Of a stretch of 64,000 bases of DNA, positions 28,198-36,838 are shown one piece after another. Within the stretch, counting starts at the first letter, position 1; each line of letters starts with the position of its first letter. The position numbers and the translations under genes were made by a program. Below the pieces are notes generated by a model. The model saw only the letters and a program-made list of their open reading frames with translations, was not told the origin of the DNA and did no database searches. Origin of the DNA: Rhodospirillales bacterium (lineage in GTDB: Bacteria; Pseudomonadota; Alphaproteobacteria; Rhodospirillales; UBA2165); contig JAJDXO010000009.1 of the NCBI GenBank assembly GCA_022823235.1, positions 22,057 through 86,056 on the forward strand. Direction: 5' to 3'.

Positions 28198-29445
28198 TCA
28201 GTCCGGTTTCCCGTTCAGGCCACGGCCTCCAAAGGCAACAATCAACGCCATTCCGACGATGACGGCGCCCATGTAGAACGGCCAATCCCGGCCCAGCCAG
28301 GCAAACAAAATGCCGGCGGCTGCCGGGCCCAGAATCCGCGCCACGGTGGCTGCCGACCGTCCAACACCCATGACGCCGCCCTGTTGGTCCTCGGGCGCGC
28401 TCAGGGACACCAGTGTGTTGAGACCCGGCGTTGCCACTCCAAATCCAACGGCCATGATGGTGACGGCGAGGATCATCCATGTTTCGCTGGGGCTGAGCGG
28501 CGTGGCTATCAATCCCACAACCAGGGCGGTGAGGCCCAGCCGCACCATGCCCCACTCACCGATCCGGCGTGAAATGGGGCCGGAGAGTCCGCCTTGGATC
28601 GCCGCCATGATCAGGCCCATATAGGCGAACAGAAACCCGTTTTGGGACACGCTCCAGCCATACTCCCGCTCGGACCAGATGGGAAACATGGCCTCGATCC
28701 CGGCGATCCCCGCCACGGTAAGAAAATTCAGGCCAATGGCCACCATTGTCGGCCGCCGCCGGAGGGTCTCCATGAAACCGGTATGCTGGCGGCCGGGAAC
28801 ATCTTGCCGCGCCTTATCCCGGATTTCCCGCGGCGATGACTCCGGAAGCAGTGCCGCCGCCGCGGCGAACGCGATAAACGAGAAGCCGGCCGCGGCGTAG
28901 GCTGGGAGTTGAAAGTTGATGTTGGCCGGATCGGCTCCGCCGAGAATGCCGCCAATCGCGGGTCCGGCGGTAAATCCCAGCCCAAAAGCGGCGCCGACCA
29001 AACCCATGCCGCGCGCCCGGTTTTCGGGGGTTGTGATGTCCGCCATATAGGCGAATGCGGTTGCAATACTCCCCGCCATCGCGCCCGCGAACGCCCGGGC
29101 GAGGAACAGTCCGGTCAAGCTGTCGACAAGCGCCATCCAGATGTAGGCGCCAACCGTTCCGGCGAGGCACATGACCAGGACGGGTCGCCGGCCTATCCGG
29201 TCGCTCAGCCGGCCACAAACGGGCGCGGAGATGAGTTGGCACAGCGAATATACCGAGATCAGGTAGGCGACCTGGTCCGGGGATGCCCCGAAATGCTCGC
29301 CGTAGAACGGGAGCAGCGGAATGATGATGCCGAACCCAATCAGGTCGATGACGACGACGGCGAAAACGATCATCATTGCCGTGCGAGGCTGGGCGACGCC
29401 GGCTCGGTCACCCGCGTTGGTGACCCGTTCCTTCTCCGCGGTCAT
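28198..29445 (-). CDS. MFS transporter, TetA-like multidrug efflux type
   Basis: A 415-residue inner-membrane protein with about 12 predicted helices. GRLSDRIGRRPVLV is the MFS motif A between helices 2 and 3, and DLIGFGIIIPLLPFYGEHFG at helix 1 is typical of the DHA1/TetA group of drug-proton antiporters. The substrate is unknown. Its start overlaps the stop of the MotB-like gene (ATGA), so it is translated from the motor operon, an unusual partnership. Confidence 0.88.
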   Translation of the reverse strand: MTAEKERVTNAGDRAGVAQPRTAMMIVFAVVVIDLIGFGIIIPLLPFYGEHFGASPDQVAYLISVYSLCQLISAPVCGRLSDRIGRRPVLVMCLAGTVGAYIWMALVDSLTGLFLARAFAGAMAGSIATAFAYMADITTPENRARGMGLVGAAFGLGFTAGPAIGGILGGADPANINFQLPAYAAAGFSFIAFAAAAALLPESSPREIRDKARQDVPGRQHTGFMETLRRRPTMVAIGLNFLTVAGIAGIEAMFPIWSEREYGWSVSQNGFLFAYMGLIMAAIQGGLSGPISRRIGEWGMVRLGLTALVVGLIATPLSPSETWMILAVTIMAVGFGVATPGLNTLVSLSAPEDQQGGVMGVGRSAATVARILGPAAAGILFAWLGRDWPFYMGAVIVGMALIVAFGGRGLNGKPD

Positions 29446-30635
29446 CGCTGGGTTAACTTGAACTCGATCCGGCGGTTGCGCCGGTAGGCGATTTCGTCAT
29501 CGCGGGCATCGATGGGCTGAAATTCCCCGAAGCCGGTGGCGGCGAGGCGGTTGGCGGGGATGCCGGCATCGATCAGGAATTTCACTACCGATATGGCGCG
29601 GGCGGTCGACAACTCCCAATTGCTTGGGAACTGGGGGGTACGGATCGGGACCCGGTCGGTATGGCCATCGATCCGCAGAACCCAATCGATGTTCTGCGGA
29701 ATTCGCCTGGAGATTTCCTTCAGCGTCGTTGCGAGTTGACTGATCTGATCCTGTCCGGCGCCGCCCAACTCGGCGGACCCTGTCGTGAACAGGACTTCGC
29801 TCTGAAACACAAATCGGTCACCAACGATCCGGATTCCCCGCTGGCCCCCCAGCACTTCCCGCAGCCGTCCGAAAAACTCGGAGCGGTACCGGGAAAGCTG
29901 TTGGACCTTGCTGGCCAGGGCCGCATTCAGTCGTTTGCCCAAATTGGCGATTTGGACCTTTTGCTCTTCCGCGGTCTTTTCGGAAATATCCAGGGCCTGG
30001 GTCAAACGGCCGATCTGCAGCCGCAACTCCTTGATCTGCTGATTCAACAGGGCGACCTGAGCCCGTGCGCTTTCGGAGAGCTCCTTCTCTTCGATCAACC
30101 GGCCTTCCGAGCTTTCGAGTTTTCCGGCCAGATCCTTGATCTGTTGCTCCAACTCCGCCCGGAGCGCCGTCAGCGCCTCGATGTCCCTGGTAAGCGCCGC
30201 CACTTCACGCAGTTGAAGCTCGATTTTCTGACGGTCGGCGAGGATGGACTTGAAAGCGTCCTCCAGATCCGCCTTGACCTTCTCTGTTTCCTCCTCGGCG
30301 GACTCGGCCCGCATAGTGAGCGCTTGAATTTGCGCCGATAGATCATCCCGGGCCGCTACCGACGCCTGCAATTCGCTCGACAGTTGCTCTAGGTTGGTTC
30401 GGAGATCGGCATTGGCGCGTCGTTCGAGCGCCAGTGTTTCGGCCAGTTCCGCAACCTGCCGGTTGAGCCGGTCGAGGGCTTCGTCCCTCCCGGTCAATGC
30501 TTCCGACAGAAAGAACTGCGCCAGCACGAAGACCATCAGCAGGAAGATGATGACCATCAGCAGCGTCGCCAGCGCATCGACGAAACCTGGCCAAATATTG
30601 GTGCTGCGTTCGGCCCGGCGGGAGATGGCGGCCAT
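29442..30635 (-). CDS. MotB/OmpA-like stator-type protein with long coiled coil
   Basis: A 397-residue protein with a single N-terminal membrane helix (about 15-43) that begins WPGFVDALATLLMV. Asp20 sits where MotB carries its proton-binding aspartate. A predicted coiled coil of about 185 residues (50-235) follows, then an OmpA-type peptidoglycan-binding domain with IDGHTDRVPI, NWELSTARA and RRNRRIEFKL. This is the architecture of the B subunit of a proton-driven motor reaching to the cell wall. The A-subunit gene is 12 nt upstream. It is not flagellar MotB: no flagellar genes are near. Its physiological role is unknown. Confidence 0.85.
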   Translation of the reverse strand: MAAISRRAERSTNIWPGFVDALATLLMVIIFLLMVFVLAQFFLSEALTGRDEALDRLNRQVAELAETLALERRANADLRTNLEQLSSELQASVAARDDLSAQIQALTMRAESAEEETEKVKADLEDAFKSILADRQKIELQLREVAALTRDIEALTALRAELEQQIKDLAGKLESSEGRLIEEKELSESARAQVALLNQQIKELRLQIGRLTQALDISEKTAEEQKVQIANLGKRLNAALASKVQQLSRYRSEFFGRLREVLGGQRGIRIVGDRFVFQSEVLFTTGSAELGGAGQDQISQLATTLKEISRRIPQNIDWVLRIDGHTDRVPIRTPQFPSNWELSTARAISVVKFLIDAGIPANRLAATGFGEFQPIDARDDEIAYRRNRRIEFKLTQR

Positions 30636-30647
30636 TGCGGACGCTCC

Positions 30648-31781
30648 CTAGGTTCCCTTGTCGGGAGACGAGGCGGCGATGGTGCGGGCGAGCAACTTAA
30701 TCTCGCTTCGGAGCTGCTGCACCATGTCTTCGCGTCCCGCCGTCGTTTCTTCCAGCAGCCTCGCCATATGCAGATCCACATTGCGAATGTGCGATTTGGT
30801 TCCTTCGTCCATGGCGCCGACGCCGCCCTTCGTCAGGAGTTCGAGAATGTTCTTCAGCTCCATCTGGTTCTCACCCAAACTCAGGAGCAGGCTTTGTTCG
30901 GCCCGCATTTGGTCGCCAAGCGCGCCAAGCTTCTCGCCAAGATCAATCAGGCTGTTGTTGCTGGCAATGTTGCTCTCCTCGCCGCGCGCCAACGTTCGTT
31001 GGAGATTTTCGAGACTCTCGGCGGTTTGCTCCAGCAGCGCCTGTACATAAGCGGGCACGGAACCATCGCCGTCTCCGGGCAAGGCGCCCGACGACAGGCG
31101 GGTGAGGCTGGAGAGCCACTCCTCGAGTTCGTTGTAGAACCGGTTTTGCGCCTGACCCGCTTGCAAATCCAGAAACCCGAGGACCAGGGAACCGGCAAGG
31201 CCAAACAAGGAGGACGAAAAAGCGGTTCCCATGCCGGACAGTGGCGCTTCCAGCCCGCCCTTCAAATTGGCGAACATAGCGGCGATATCACCCCCTTCGA
31301 CGGATAAGTCGCTGATCACATCGCCGACGCTGCTGACCGTCTCCAGCAGACCCCAAAAGGTCCCGAGAAGGCCAAGGAATATAAGCAGGCCTATGGTGTA
31401 GCGGGACAAGTCCCGGGATTCGTCGAGGCGCGACGCGATGCCGTCCAACAGGGATCGCATGGCGAGCGTCGAAAGCGACAGGCTGTCTCTCCGTTCGCCC
31501 AACATTGTGGCCATCGGGGCGAGCAATCGCGGTGGCCGGGATTCCGAAAGGGTGGGGCTGCTCCGGCGGAAGCGCTCGATCCAATGGACCTCCGGAGAGA
31601 GCATCAAGACCTGTCGGAAATTGTAAATGATGCCGAGGAGCAGCACGCCGAGGATCAGGCCGTTCAGGGGTACGTTGGCGAAGAACGCCCGTTGCAGCGG
31701 ACCATACAGAATGGCGCAGAGAGCGATGACCACGCCGACGAAAATGGCCATGCGGATGACGTAGGTTTGCGGAGACGCCAT
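30648..31781 (-). CDS. MotA/TolQ/ExbB-family proton channel protein
   Basis: A 377-residue membrane protein. Four helices are predicted at about 8-27, 38-55, 126-150 and 185-212. FLGLLGTFWGLLETV in the third and MGTAFSSSLFGLAGSLVLGF in the fourth form the proton path typical of TolQ/ExbB/MotA. A helical cytoplasmic tail of about 160 residues follows the last membrane helix. That is much longer than in TolQ (237 residues in total at 45374) and resembles the tail of ZorA-type motor proteins. It pairs with the MotB-like gene downstream. The organism's true TolQ is encoded separately, so this is a second motor. Confidence 0.85.
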   Translation of the reverse strand: MASPQTYVIRMAIFVGVVIALCAILYGPLQRAFFANVPLNGLILGVLLLGIIYNFRQVLMLSPEVHWIERFRRSSPTLSESRPPRLLAPMATMLGERRDSLSLSTLAMRSLLDGIASRLDESRDLSRYTIGLLIFLGLLGTFWGLLETVSSVGDVISDLSVEGGDIAAMFANLKGGLEAPLSGMGTAFSSSLFGLAGSLVLGFLDLQAGQAQNRFYNELEEWLSSLTRLSSGALPGDGDGSVPAYVQALLEQTAESLENLQRTLARGEESNIASNNSLIDLGEKLGALGDQMRAEQSLLLSLGENQMELKNILELLTKGGVGAMDEGTKSHIRNVDLHMARLLEETTAGREDMVQQLRSEIKLLARTIAASSPDKGT

Positions 31782-31835
31782 CAGCCTATGTTCCTAACTG
31801 CATTCCGGTGCTGTCGGGCCAAGAGCCAACCGCCG

Positions 31836-32834
31836 CTATCGGGTAACGGTCTTGAGATCAACGCGATTGGGCGTACCCGACGGAACCTTATTTCCGAGCG
31901 CGCGCACATCGATCCGCGTGCTGCGGATTCCCTTGCTGATCAAGTAGGAGCGGACCGCCAGCGCGCGGGACAGCGAAAGCCGGCGGGCCTGGCTGGCTGA
32001 AAGATTGGGCTCCCCGGCATATGCCAAAAGCTGCATCCGCAGGTTCGGATCTTCCGTGAGCGACGCGGTAAACGAGTCGAGAACCTTGTGGCTGTCTCCG
32101 GACAGGTCCGCGTTGCCGGGAGCAAACGCGACGCTTCGAAGCGGGGCCGCGCCCGGACCTGAGATGCCGGCCGCCTGCGGTTTCGGAGCCGCGGCTGGGG
32201 CAGGGGGGGTCAGCGCGGGTGCCGGCTTGGCCATCTTCGGCGCCGGTGGGCGCGCGGGTGCCGGCTTGGCCATCTTCGGCGCCGGCGGGGGTGCGGATGC
32301 CGGCTTGGCCATCTTCGGCGCCGGCGGGGATGCGGGTGCCGGCTTGGCCATCTTCAGCGCCGGCGGGGGTGCGGGTGCCGGTTCCGGCTTGGTGAGGGGG
32401 GTCGGCGGCGGTTTCGCGACCCCGGGTGTTGCCGGCTGCGCCGCACGCGGGCGGGCTGCCGGTGCATTCGGCCGGGGCGCGGGCTGGGCGGCGGGCCGGG
32501 CCGGTGGAGTTTGGCGAACCTGACGTCGCGACGGCGGCGTAGCTTGCGGAGGCGGTTGTTCGACAACCGGCGCGCCGGCCGGCGGTCGCCGTGTCAGCAG
32601 TCTGGACCGCGGCCTGGTCCGGGGCGGCGGCAAAAGTTCGCCGGAGGTGCCGCCAGGGGCCGCGCCGCCGGTTCCATTTTTGTCAATCAGGACTTTGCTG
32701 TCGCCGTCCCGAGGCGTGAGTTGCGCCGAGGCCTCACCAGGAATCACGGCCGAGCCCAAACCAACGGCACCAACAATAGCGAGCGCAACGATCCGGTCGA
32801 TGGACCGGCGAAACGGGCATGTGACGTCAATCAT
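31836..32834 (-). CDS. OmpA-domain protein with proline/alanine-rich linker
   Basis: A 332-residue exported protein. A signal peptide (about 1-37, ending GEASA) is followed by a long proline/alanine/arginine-rich linker containing four 13-residue repeats with KMAKPAPA, then an OmpA-like domain (RSVAFAPGNADLS, NLSASQARRLSLSRA, NRVDLKT). The aspartate of the usual GHxD motif is replaced (YAGEPN), so peptidoglycan binding may be weak or altered. The start ATG 32834 gives a clean signal peptide. It lies 54 nt before the TolQ-like gene and is probably the first gene of the motor operon. Confidence 0.75.
   Translation of the reverse strand: MIDVTCPFRRSIDRIVALAIVGAVGLGSAVIPGEASAQLTPRDGDSKVLIDKNGTGGAAPGGTSGELLPPPRTRPRSRLLTRRPPAGAPVVEQPPPQATPPSRRQVRQTPPARPAAQPAPRPNAPAARPRAAQPATPGVAKPPPTPLTKPEPAPAPPPALKMAKPAPASPPAPKMAKPASAPPPAPKMAKPAPARPPAPKMAKPAPALTPPAPAAAPKPQAAGISGPGAAPLRSVAFAPGNADLSGDSHKVLDSFTASLTEDPNLRMQLLAYAGEPNLSASQARRLSLSRALAVRSYLISKGIRSTRIDVRALGNKVPSGTPNRVDLKTVTR
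32221..32376. repeat. four tandem 39-bp in-frame repeats
   Basis: Copies begin at 32221, 32260, 32299 and 32338. Each starts with GCCGGCTTGGCCATCTTC on the plus strand (last copy slightly diverged) and encodes 13 residues of the KMAKPAPAxPPAP type in the OmpA-domain protein. Near-identity at DNA level suggests recent slippage or unequal recombination in the linker. Confidence 0.9.
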
Positions 32835-32996
32835 CCCTGAGATCCTCTGCATCAATTCGTCTTTGCCCCTCAACCCACGGGCCGGAATGCGATCGGATAG
32901 CCAACATCCCAAGATACCCAACAGGGCGAATCCATACAACACTCGGGCCATCGGAGGGCGCCGCGCCAATCCTGGTAAACTGAATATGTGTCGAAA

Positions 32997-33794
32997 TTAT
33001 GGCTCGCCGCGGCGAACCAGATTCCCCAACGCGCCGTGCAGGGCGGGCGTTGCCGCCAGGATGCTTCCGGACGACAGCATCCCGGAACCGCCATTCACCT
33101 CGGACACTAGGCCTCCGGCCTCCCTGACCAGAACAATGCCGGCCGCGATATCCCAGGCTTGCAGGCCGCTCTCCCAATATCCTTCGTATCGGCCCGCGGC
33201 GACATAGGCAAGGTCGAGCGCCGCGGAGCCGAAACGCCGGATGCCGGCTGAATGGTTCATGACCGCTTCCATCTCCGAAAGGAAATTGTCCTGCCCCTTG
33301 CGCCCTTTGAAGGGAATGCCGGTGGCGAACAGGGACTCGGCGAGGCCCTGGCGGGCGGAGACGCGGATACGCCGGTCATTGAGCATGGCGCCGGCGCCCT
33401 TCTCCGCTGAAAACATCAGCTCGTTGATGGGGTCGAAGACGACGCCGGCCGTCAGTTCGCCGTCTTCTTCGAGGGCAATGGAAATGGCGAAATGCGCGAT
33501 CCCGTGCACGAAGTTGGTCGTCCCGTCCACCGGGTCGACAATCCACCGCCTGGCGGCGTCGGAACCCGCTTCCGCGCCGCTCTCTTCCATCAGGAATCCG
33601 AAGTCGGGCCGCGCCCGGCCCAGTTCCTCGCGCAGGATCTTTTCGGTGCGAATGTCGGCGGCGGTGACGAAGTCGGCGGGGCCCTTTCGGGAGACCTGAA
33701 GCTGATCAACCTCGCCGTAGTCGCGCTTGAGCCGGACGGCGGCCTTGCGCGCCGCACCCATCATCACGTTCATGTTTGCCGAGTAGCTGGCCAT
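32997..33794 (-). CDS. suhB: inositol monophosphatase family protein
   Basis: A 265-residue magnesium-dependent, lithium-sensitive type phosphatase. It has the metal-binding MEESGAE, WIVDPVDGTTNFVHG and QAWDIAAG motifs of the IMPase/SuhB family. It may hydrolyse inositol phosphate or related sugar phosphates; SuhB also has roles in rRNA transcription in enterobacteria. It lies 23 nt after efp and is presumably co-transcribed with thiE-efp. The exact substrate is not predictable. Confidence 0.92.
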   Translation of the reverse strand: MASYSANMNVMMGAARKAAVRLKRDYGEVDQLQVSRKGPADFVTAADIRTEKILREELGRARPDFGFLMEESGAEAGSDAARRWIVDPVDGTTNFVHGIAHFAISIALEEDGELTAGVVFDPINELMFSAEKGAGAMLNDRRIRVSARQGLAESLFATGIPFKGRKGQDNFLSEMEAVMNHSAGIRRFGSAALDLAYVAAGRYEGYWESGLQAWDIAAGIVLVREAGGLVSEVNGGSGMLSSGSILAATPALHGALGNLVRRGEP

Positions 33795-33817
33795 CGCCGC
33801 CCCCTCCAGCGGTGCGG

Positions 33818-34387
33818 CTAGTCCTTCGCCCGCTCCACATAGCTCAGATCGGCCGTATTGATAACGATCCGGGTGCCCATTTCGATGTGAGGCGGAACCA
33901 TGACCCGGACGCCGTTTTCCAGCATCGCGGGCTTGTAGGAGGCGGCGGCGGTTTGGCCCTTGATGACGGCGTCGGCCTCGGTGACCTCGAGGGTCACGGT
34001 CTCGGGCAGCTGGACGCTGATCGGCTCGTTCTCGAAGCTCTCGACGTGGACATTCATTCCGTCCTGGAGAAATGCCAGCTGGTCCTCGCCGATGAGGTCC
34101 TTGTTGAGCGAAACCTGATCATAGGTCTCGGTATCCATGAAGGTGAACATATCCCCATCGCCGTAGAGGAACTGAAACTCTTTCTGATCCAGCCGAACCC
34201 GCTCGACATTTTCCGATGACCGGAACCGTTCATTGAGCTTGGTGCCGTCGCGGATGTCCTTCAGCTCCACCTGCAGATAGGCGCCCCCCTTACCCGGCTG
34301 GGTGTGCTGGATTTTTACCGCGCGCCATAGGCGGCCCTGGTGTTCGATGACCATCCCCGGGCGGACGGCGTTACCGTTGATTCTCAT
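33818..34387 (-). CDS. efp: translation elongation factor P
   Basis: EF-P enters stalled ribosomes and restores peptide bond formation at proline runs. The 189-residue protein has the usual three-domain length: [20 protein letters not shown] start, the tip loop TQPGKGGAY with the modifiable lysine (Lys33), and the [10 protein letters not shown] end. ATG 34387 gives the family N terminus; a longer in-frame reading upstream is not needed. EF-P need is plausible here given the proline-rich TolA and OmpA-domain proteins in the window. No lysine-modifying enzyme gene is adjacent. Confidence 0.97.
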   Translation of the reverse strand: MRINGNAVRPGMVIEHQGRLWRAVKIQHTQPGKGGAYLQVELKDIRDGTKLNERFRSSENVERVRLDQKEFQFLYGDGDMFTFMDTETYDQVSLNKDLIGEDQLAFLQDGMNVHVESFENEPISVQLPETVTLEVTEADAVIKGQTAAASYKPAMLENGVRVMVPPHIEMGTRIVINTADLSYVERAKD

Positions 34388-34494
34388 GGCTTTGGCTCTG
34401 ATCTCGCGTCTTTGAATTATCGCCGCCGGGCCGCCCCCGGCGAGTGGCGCGGAACCTATCACCGGGGGGCCGGGCAGGCAACGCCGGACGCATT

Positions 34495-35148
34495 TCAGGC
34501 GTTGGCGGATTCGGCGATCACGCGGTTGAACGCTTCGACCCCCGCGCCGGGGCCGTCCGGGTGAGTCCAGACCGCCGAAACGACAGCGAGAAAATCGGCG
34601 CCGGCGCGGATCAGCGGCGGGCTGTTCTCCGGAGTAATGCCGCCAATGGCGACACAGGGCACGGTCGTGGTTTCGGACCACTCGGCAAGCAGTTCCGGCT
34701 CCGCCGCGGTTTTGGCATCCTTGGTGGCGGTCGGAAAGAACGCGCCAAATGCGACATAGTCGGCCCCCGCATCGGCGGCGGTCATCGCCAGATGTTTCGA
34801 GTTGTGACAGGTTACGCCGACGATGGCGTCTATCCCCAGCAGACCGCGCGCCTCCTCATAGCTTGCATCGTCCTGGCCGACATGGACCCCGTCGCATCCC
34901 GTTTCGGCGGCAAGGTCCGGCCGATCATTCATGATGAACGCCACATCCCGCGATTGAGCGATCGGCGCCAGTGCTGCCGCGGCTTGGCGCACGTCGTCGT
35001 CGCCCGCGTCCTTCAGGCGGAGCTGAACGCACGCCACATCGCCGGCGTCGAGGGCCGCCTCGAGGTCATCGGCGAAGCGGGAAAGCTCGACTTTCGGCGG
35101 CGTTATCAGATAGAGCCGGCAGGTATCCGATATGGTCTCTTGGTTCAT
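34495..35148 (-). CDS. thiE: thiamine phosphate synthase
   Basis: It joins the thiazole and pyrimidine phosphates to give thiamine phosphate. The 217-residue protein has [39 protein letters not shown] and [10 protein letters not shown], all family signatures. The start ATG 35148 lacks a good ribosome site; instead GGGGG-TATCTGT-CCCCC forms a hairpin directly before it. No TPP-riboswitch core was seen upstream. It lies upstream of efp (107 nt gap) and far from thiD (56354). Confidence 0.9.
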   Translation of the reverse strand: MNQETISDTCRLYLITPPKVELSRFADDLEAALDAGDVACVQLRLKDAGDDDVRQAAAALAPIAQSRDVAFIMNDRPDLAAETGCDGVHVGQDDASYEEARGLLGIDAIVGVTCHNSKHLAMTAADAGADYVAFGAFFPTATKDAKTAAEPELLAEWSETTTVPCVAIGGITPENSPPLIRAGADFLAVVSAVWTHPDGPGAGVEAFNRVIAESANA

Positions 35149-35247
35149 AGGGGGACAGATACCCCCCGGATGGCGGCCGCGCAATCGCTGGATTGCTTGC
35201 ACTTGCCGCTCAGCGCGCTACATGTGGAACCAGTGGAGGAGAGTCTG

Positions 35248-35694
35248 ATGATCGACATAGAGCAGGTAGACCATATCGGAATTCGGGTGAAGGATCTCGA
35301 CCGGGCACTGGACTTTTACAGGATTTTCGGTTTCGAGGAGACCGCGCGGGCGGGCAATGACCCGGTGGTCGTGGTCAAGAACGCGCGGCAGGTGGAACTC
35401 AACCTCGTCTACAATTCCACCACCGAGAATGACGGCGACAATATTCTGATGGATGTGGACGAAAAGTATTCGGGCTTTACCCATGTGGCGCTGAGAATTT
35501 CATCGGTGCTCGACACCCTGAAGAGCCTGGAAGAGAACCGAATTCGGATTACCCAGGGGCCGGTGTCGTTTGGCCGCGACGGCCACGTTTCCATTTTCGT
35601 CCGCGATCCCGACCGCAACGTGCTGGAACTCCGGGGCCGGGCCGAGAACTATGACGAAATCCCCGGCCTGACCATCTACGAGAACGAGAACTAG
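35248..35694 (+). CDS. glyoxalase/VOC-family metalloprotein
   Basis: A 148-residue protein with the beta-alpha-beta-beta-beta fold repeat of the vicinal oxygen chelate family. Probable metal ligands lie in VDHIGIRV, FTHVALRI and NVLELRGR. It could be a lactoylglutathione lyase or another VOC enzyme; the substrate is not predictable. ATG 35248 is preceded by GGAGGAG. It stands alone on the plus strand between minus-strand operons. Confidence 0.8.
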   Translation: MIDIEQVDHIGIRVKDLDRALDFYRIFGFEETARAGNDPVVVVKNARQVELNLVYNSTTENDGDNILMDVDEKYSGFTHVALRISSVLDTLKSLEENRIRITQGPVSFGRDGHVSIFVRDPDRNVLELRGRAENYDEIPGLTIYENEN

Positions 35695-35701
35695 CAGGCT
35701 G

Positions 35702-36106
35702 CTAGCCCCCCTTCAGCCAATCGCGGAGCGCCGCGTCGGTTGACGTGGAGAATTCCAGTGCCGCGTCGTTGCTCTCGTCCAGGCGGGCACCCGATTTCGC
35801 CGCCATGTCCCGGACCCGGTCGAGAACGTCGCCCGGCGCATCCAGCCGGAGCCGGGCGATCCCCTCGGCCAGCGCGGCCATGGCATGGCCCGCCGCGCCG
35901 CCGCAATCTAAGATCCCTTCAAAGTCCGCCGCGGGCCGGGCTTCGGCAGCCGCTGCCCAGAGTTCCCGGAAGTAGGCCGCCCCGTGGGTCGCCGCGGCCT
36001 CGGGCGGGCTCATGAGGATGACCGGGACACCAAGCTCGGCGGCGGCGGCCAAAACGGCCTCGGCCTCGGCCAGGTCGCGGGCGACGACACGCGGCGTTCG
36101 GTTCAC
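35702..36106 (-). CDS. hypothetical protein co-transcribed with AlkD-like gene
   Basis: A 134-residue alanine-rich protein that I do not recognise with confidence. It has VVARDLAEAEAVLAAAAELG followed by VPVILMSPPEAAATHGAAYF, and a cysteine-containing DCGGAAGHAMAALAEG stretch. The pattern of a short strand, helix and PVIL strand suggests a small alpha/beta protein. It overlaps the AlkD-like gene by 4 nt (ATGA) and is last in the gap-alkD unit. It is convergent with the VOC gene. Confidence 0.6.
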   Translation of the reverse strand: MNRTPRVVARDLAEAEAVLAAAAELGVPVILMSPPEAAATHGAAYFRELWAAAAEARPAADFEGILDCGGAAGHAMAALAEGIARLRLDAPGDVLDRVRDMAAKSGARLDESNDAALEFSTSTDAALRDWLKGG

Positions 36107-36834
36107 CGGCTCAACGCCGTGCGAAGGCGCAATTGGGTCTCGCCGGGAAGCTTGCGGCTTGCTTCCTTGAAAGACAGGGCGGAGAGGCCCGGGCCCAGTT
36201 CGAGAATCAGTTTTTCCGCCTGCGCCGGGTCCCGGTCGGCGATTTCCCGGATCACCCAGCCGACCGCCTTGCGGATGAAGAATTCCGTCTCGTCTAGGAG
36301 CGCCCGGCAGCTATCGGCCAACTGGGCCTCGCGCAAACGCGCCGCGCGGATGGAGGGGATGTGCGCCAAAAGCGATGCGCGCCGCCGCCACATCCACGGA
36401 TCATGGGTCCAGGCGGCGATCGCCGGCCAGCTTTCAGCGTCGTCGAGCGCCACCCGGCCGATGACGAAGATGGAGAGCGCGTCCACCGTGTCCCAGTTGG
36501 AGAGCTCGCCCAGCCAGTCGTGAAACACGTCCGCCAAATGGGTATGGCGGAAACGGCCGGCAAACTGCTGGGCGATGAAGATGGCAAGCAGCCGGTCATC
36601 GTGACATGGCGACGACCGAAGCGCCGCCAGACCGTCAATGAGCAACGCGGCGTCCGCTTCGGGAACCCGGCGCTTGACCGATTTTGCGGCGCGGCGCACA
36701 TCCGGCACGCCGCAGCCCAGGACTTCGAGCCGCGATTTCAGGTACCGCTTTCGCCCCTCGGCCTTGACGGGATCGCCCCGCCGCCGCAGGTCCGCCTGCG
36801 CGGCCTCGATCGCCGGGAGGAGCGGGCCGTCCAT
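36103..36834 (-). CDS. AlkD-like DNA alkylation repair protein
   Basis: A 243-residue helical-repeat (HEAT/ARM-like) protein. LSNWDTVDALSIFVIGRV, DPWMWRRRASLLAHI and FFIRKAVGWVIREIADRDP are typical of AlkD-type glycosylases, which remove N3- and N7-alkylpurines without flipping the base. It begins 4 nt after gap on the same strand, so it is co-transcribed with a glycolytic gene. It adds to the DNA-repair genes of the window. Confidence 0.82.
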   Translation of the reverse strand: MDGPLLPAIEAAQADLRRRGDPVKAEGRKRYLKSRLEVLGCGVPDVRRAAKSVKRRVPEADAALLIDGLAALRSSPCHDDRLLAIFIAQQFAGRFRHTHLADVFHDWLGELSNWDTVDALSIFVIGRVALDDAESWPAIAAWTHDPWMWRRRASLLAHIPSIRAARLREAQLADSCRALLDETEFFIRKAVGWVIREIADRDPAQAEKLILELGPGLSALSFKEASRKLPGETQLRLRTALSR

Positions 36835-36838
36835 CGCC

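Noticed and set aside
29442..31781. Zorya anti-phage system
   Set aside because: Only the motor-like pair is present; no helicase, nuclease or ZorC-like gene flanks it, and the context is housekeeping. The resemblance is kept as a finding about architecture only.
31999..32523. Long glycine/alanine-rich open frame on the plus strand
   Set aside because: It is the mirror of the repetitive proline/alanine-coding OmpA-domain gene on the minus strand; it has no ribosome site and its composition follows from the repeats.
34900..35250. TPP riboswitch upstream of thiE
   Set aside because: The conserved CUGAGA-type core was looked for and not seen; only a short G/C hairpin precedes the start.
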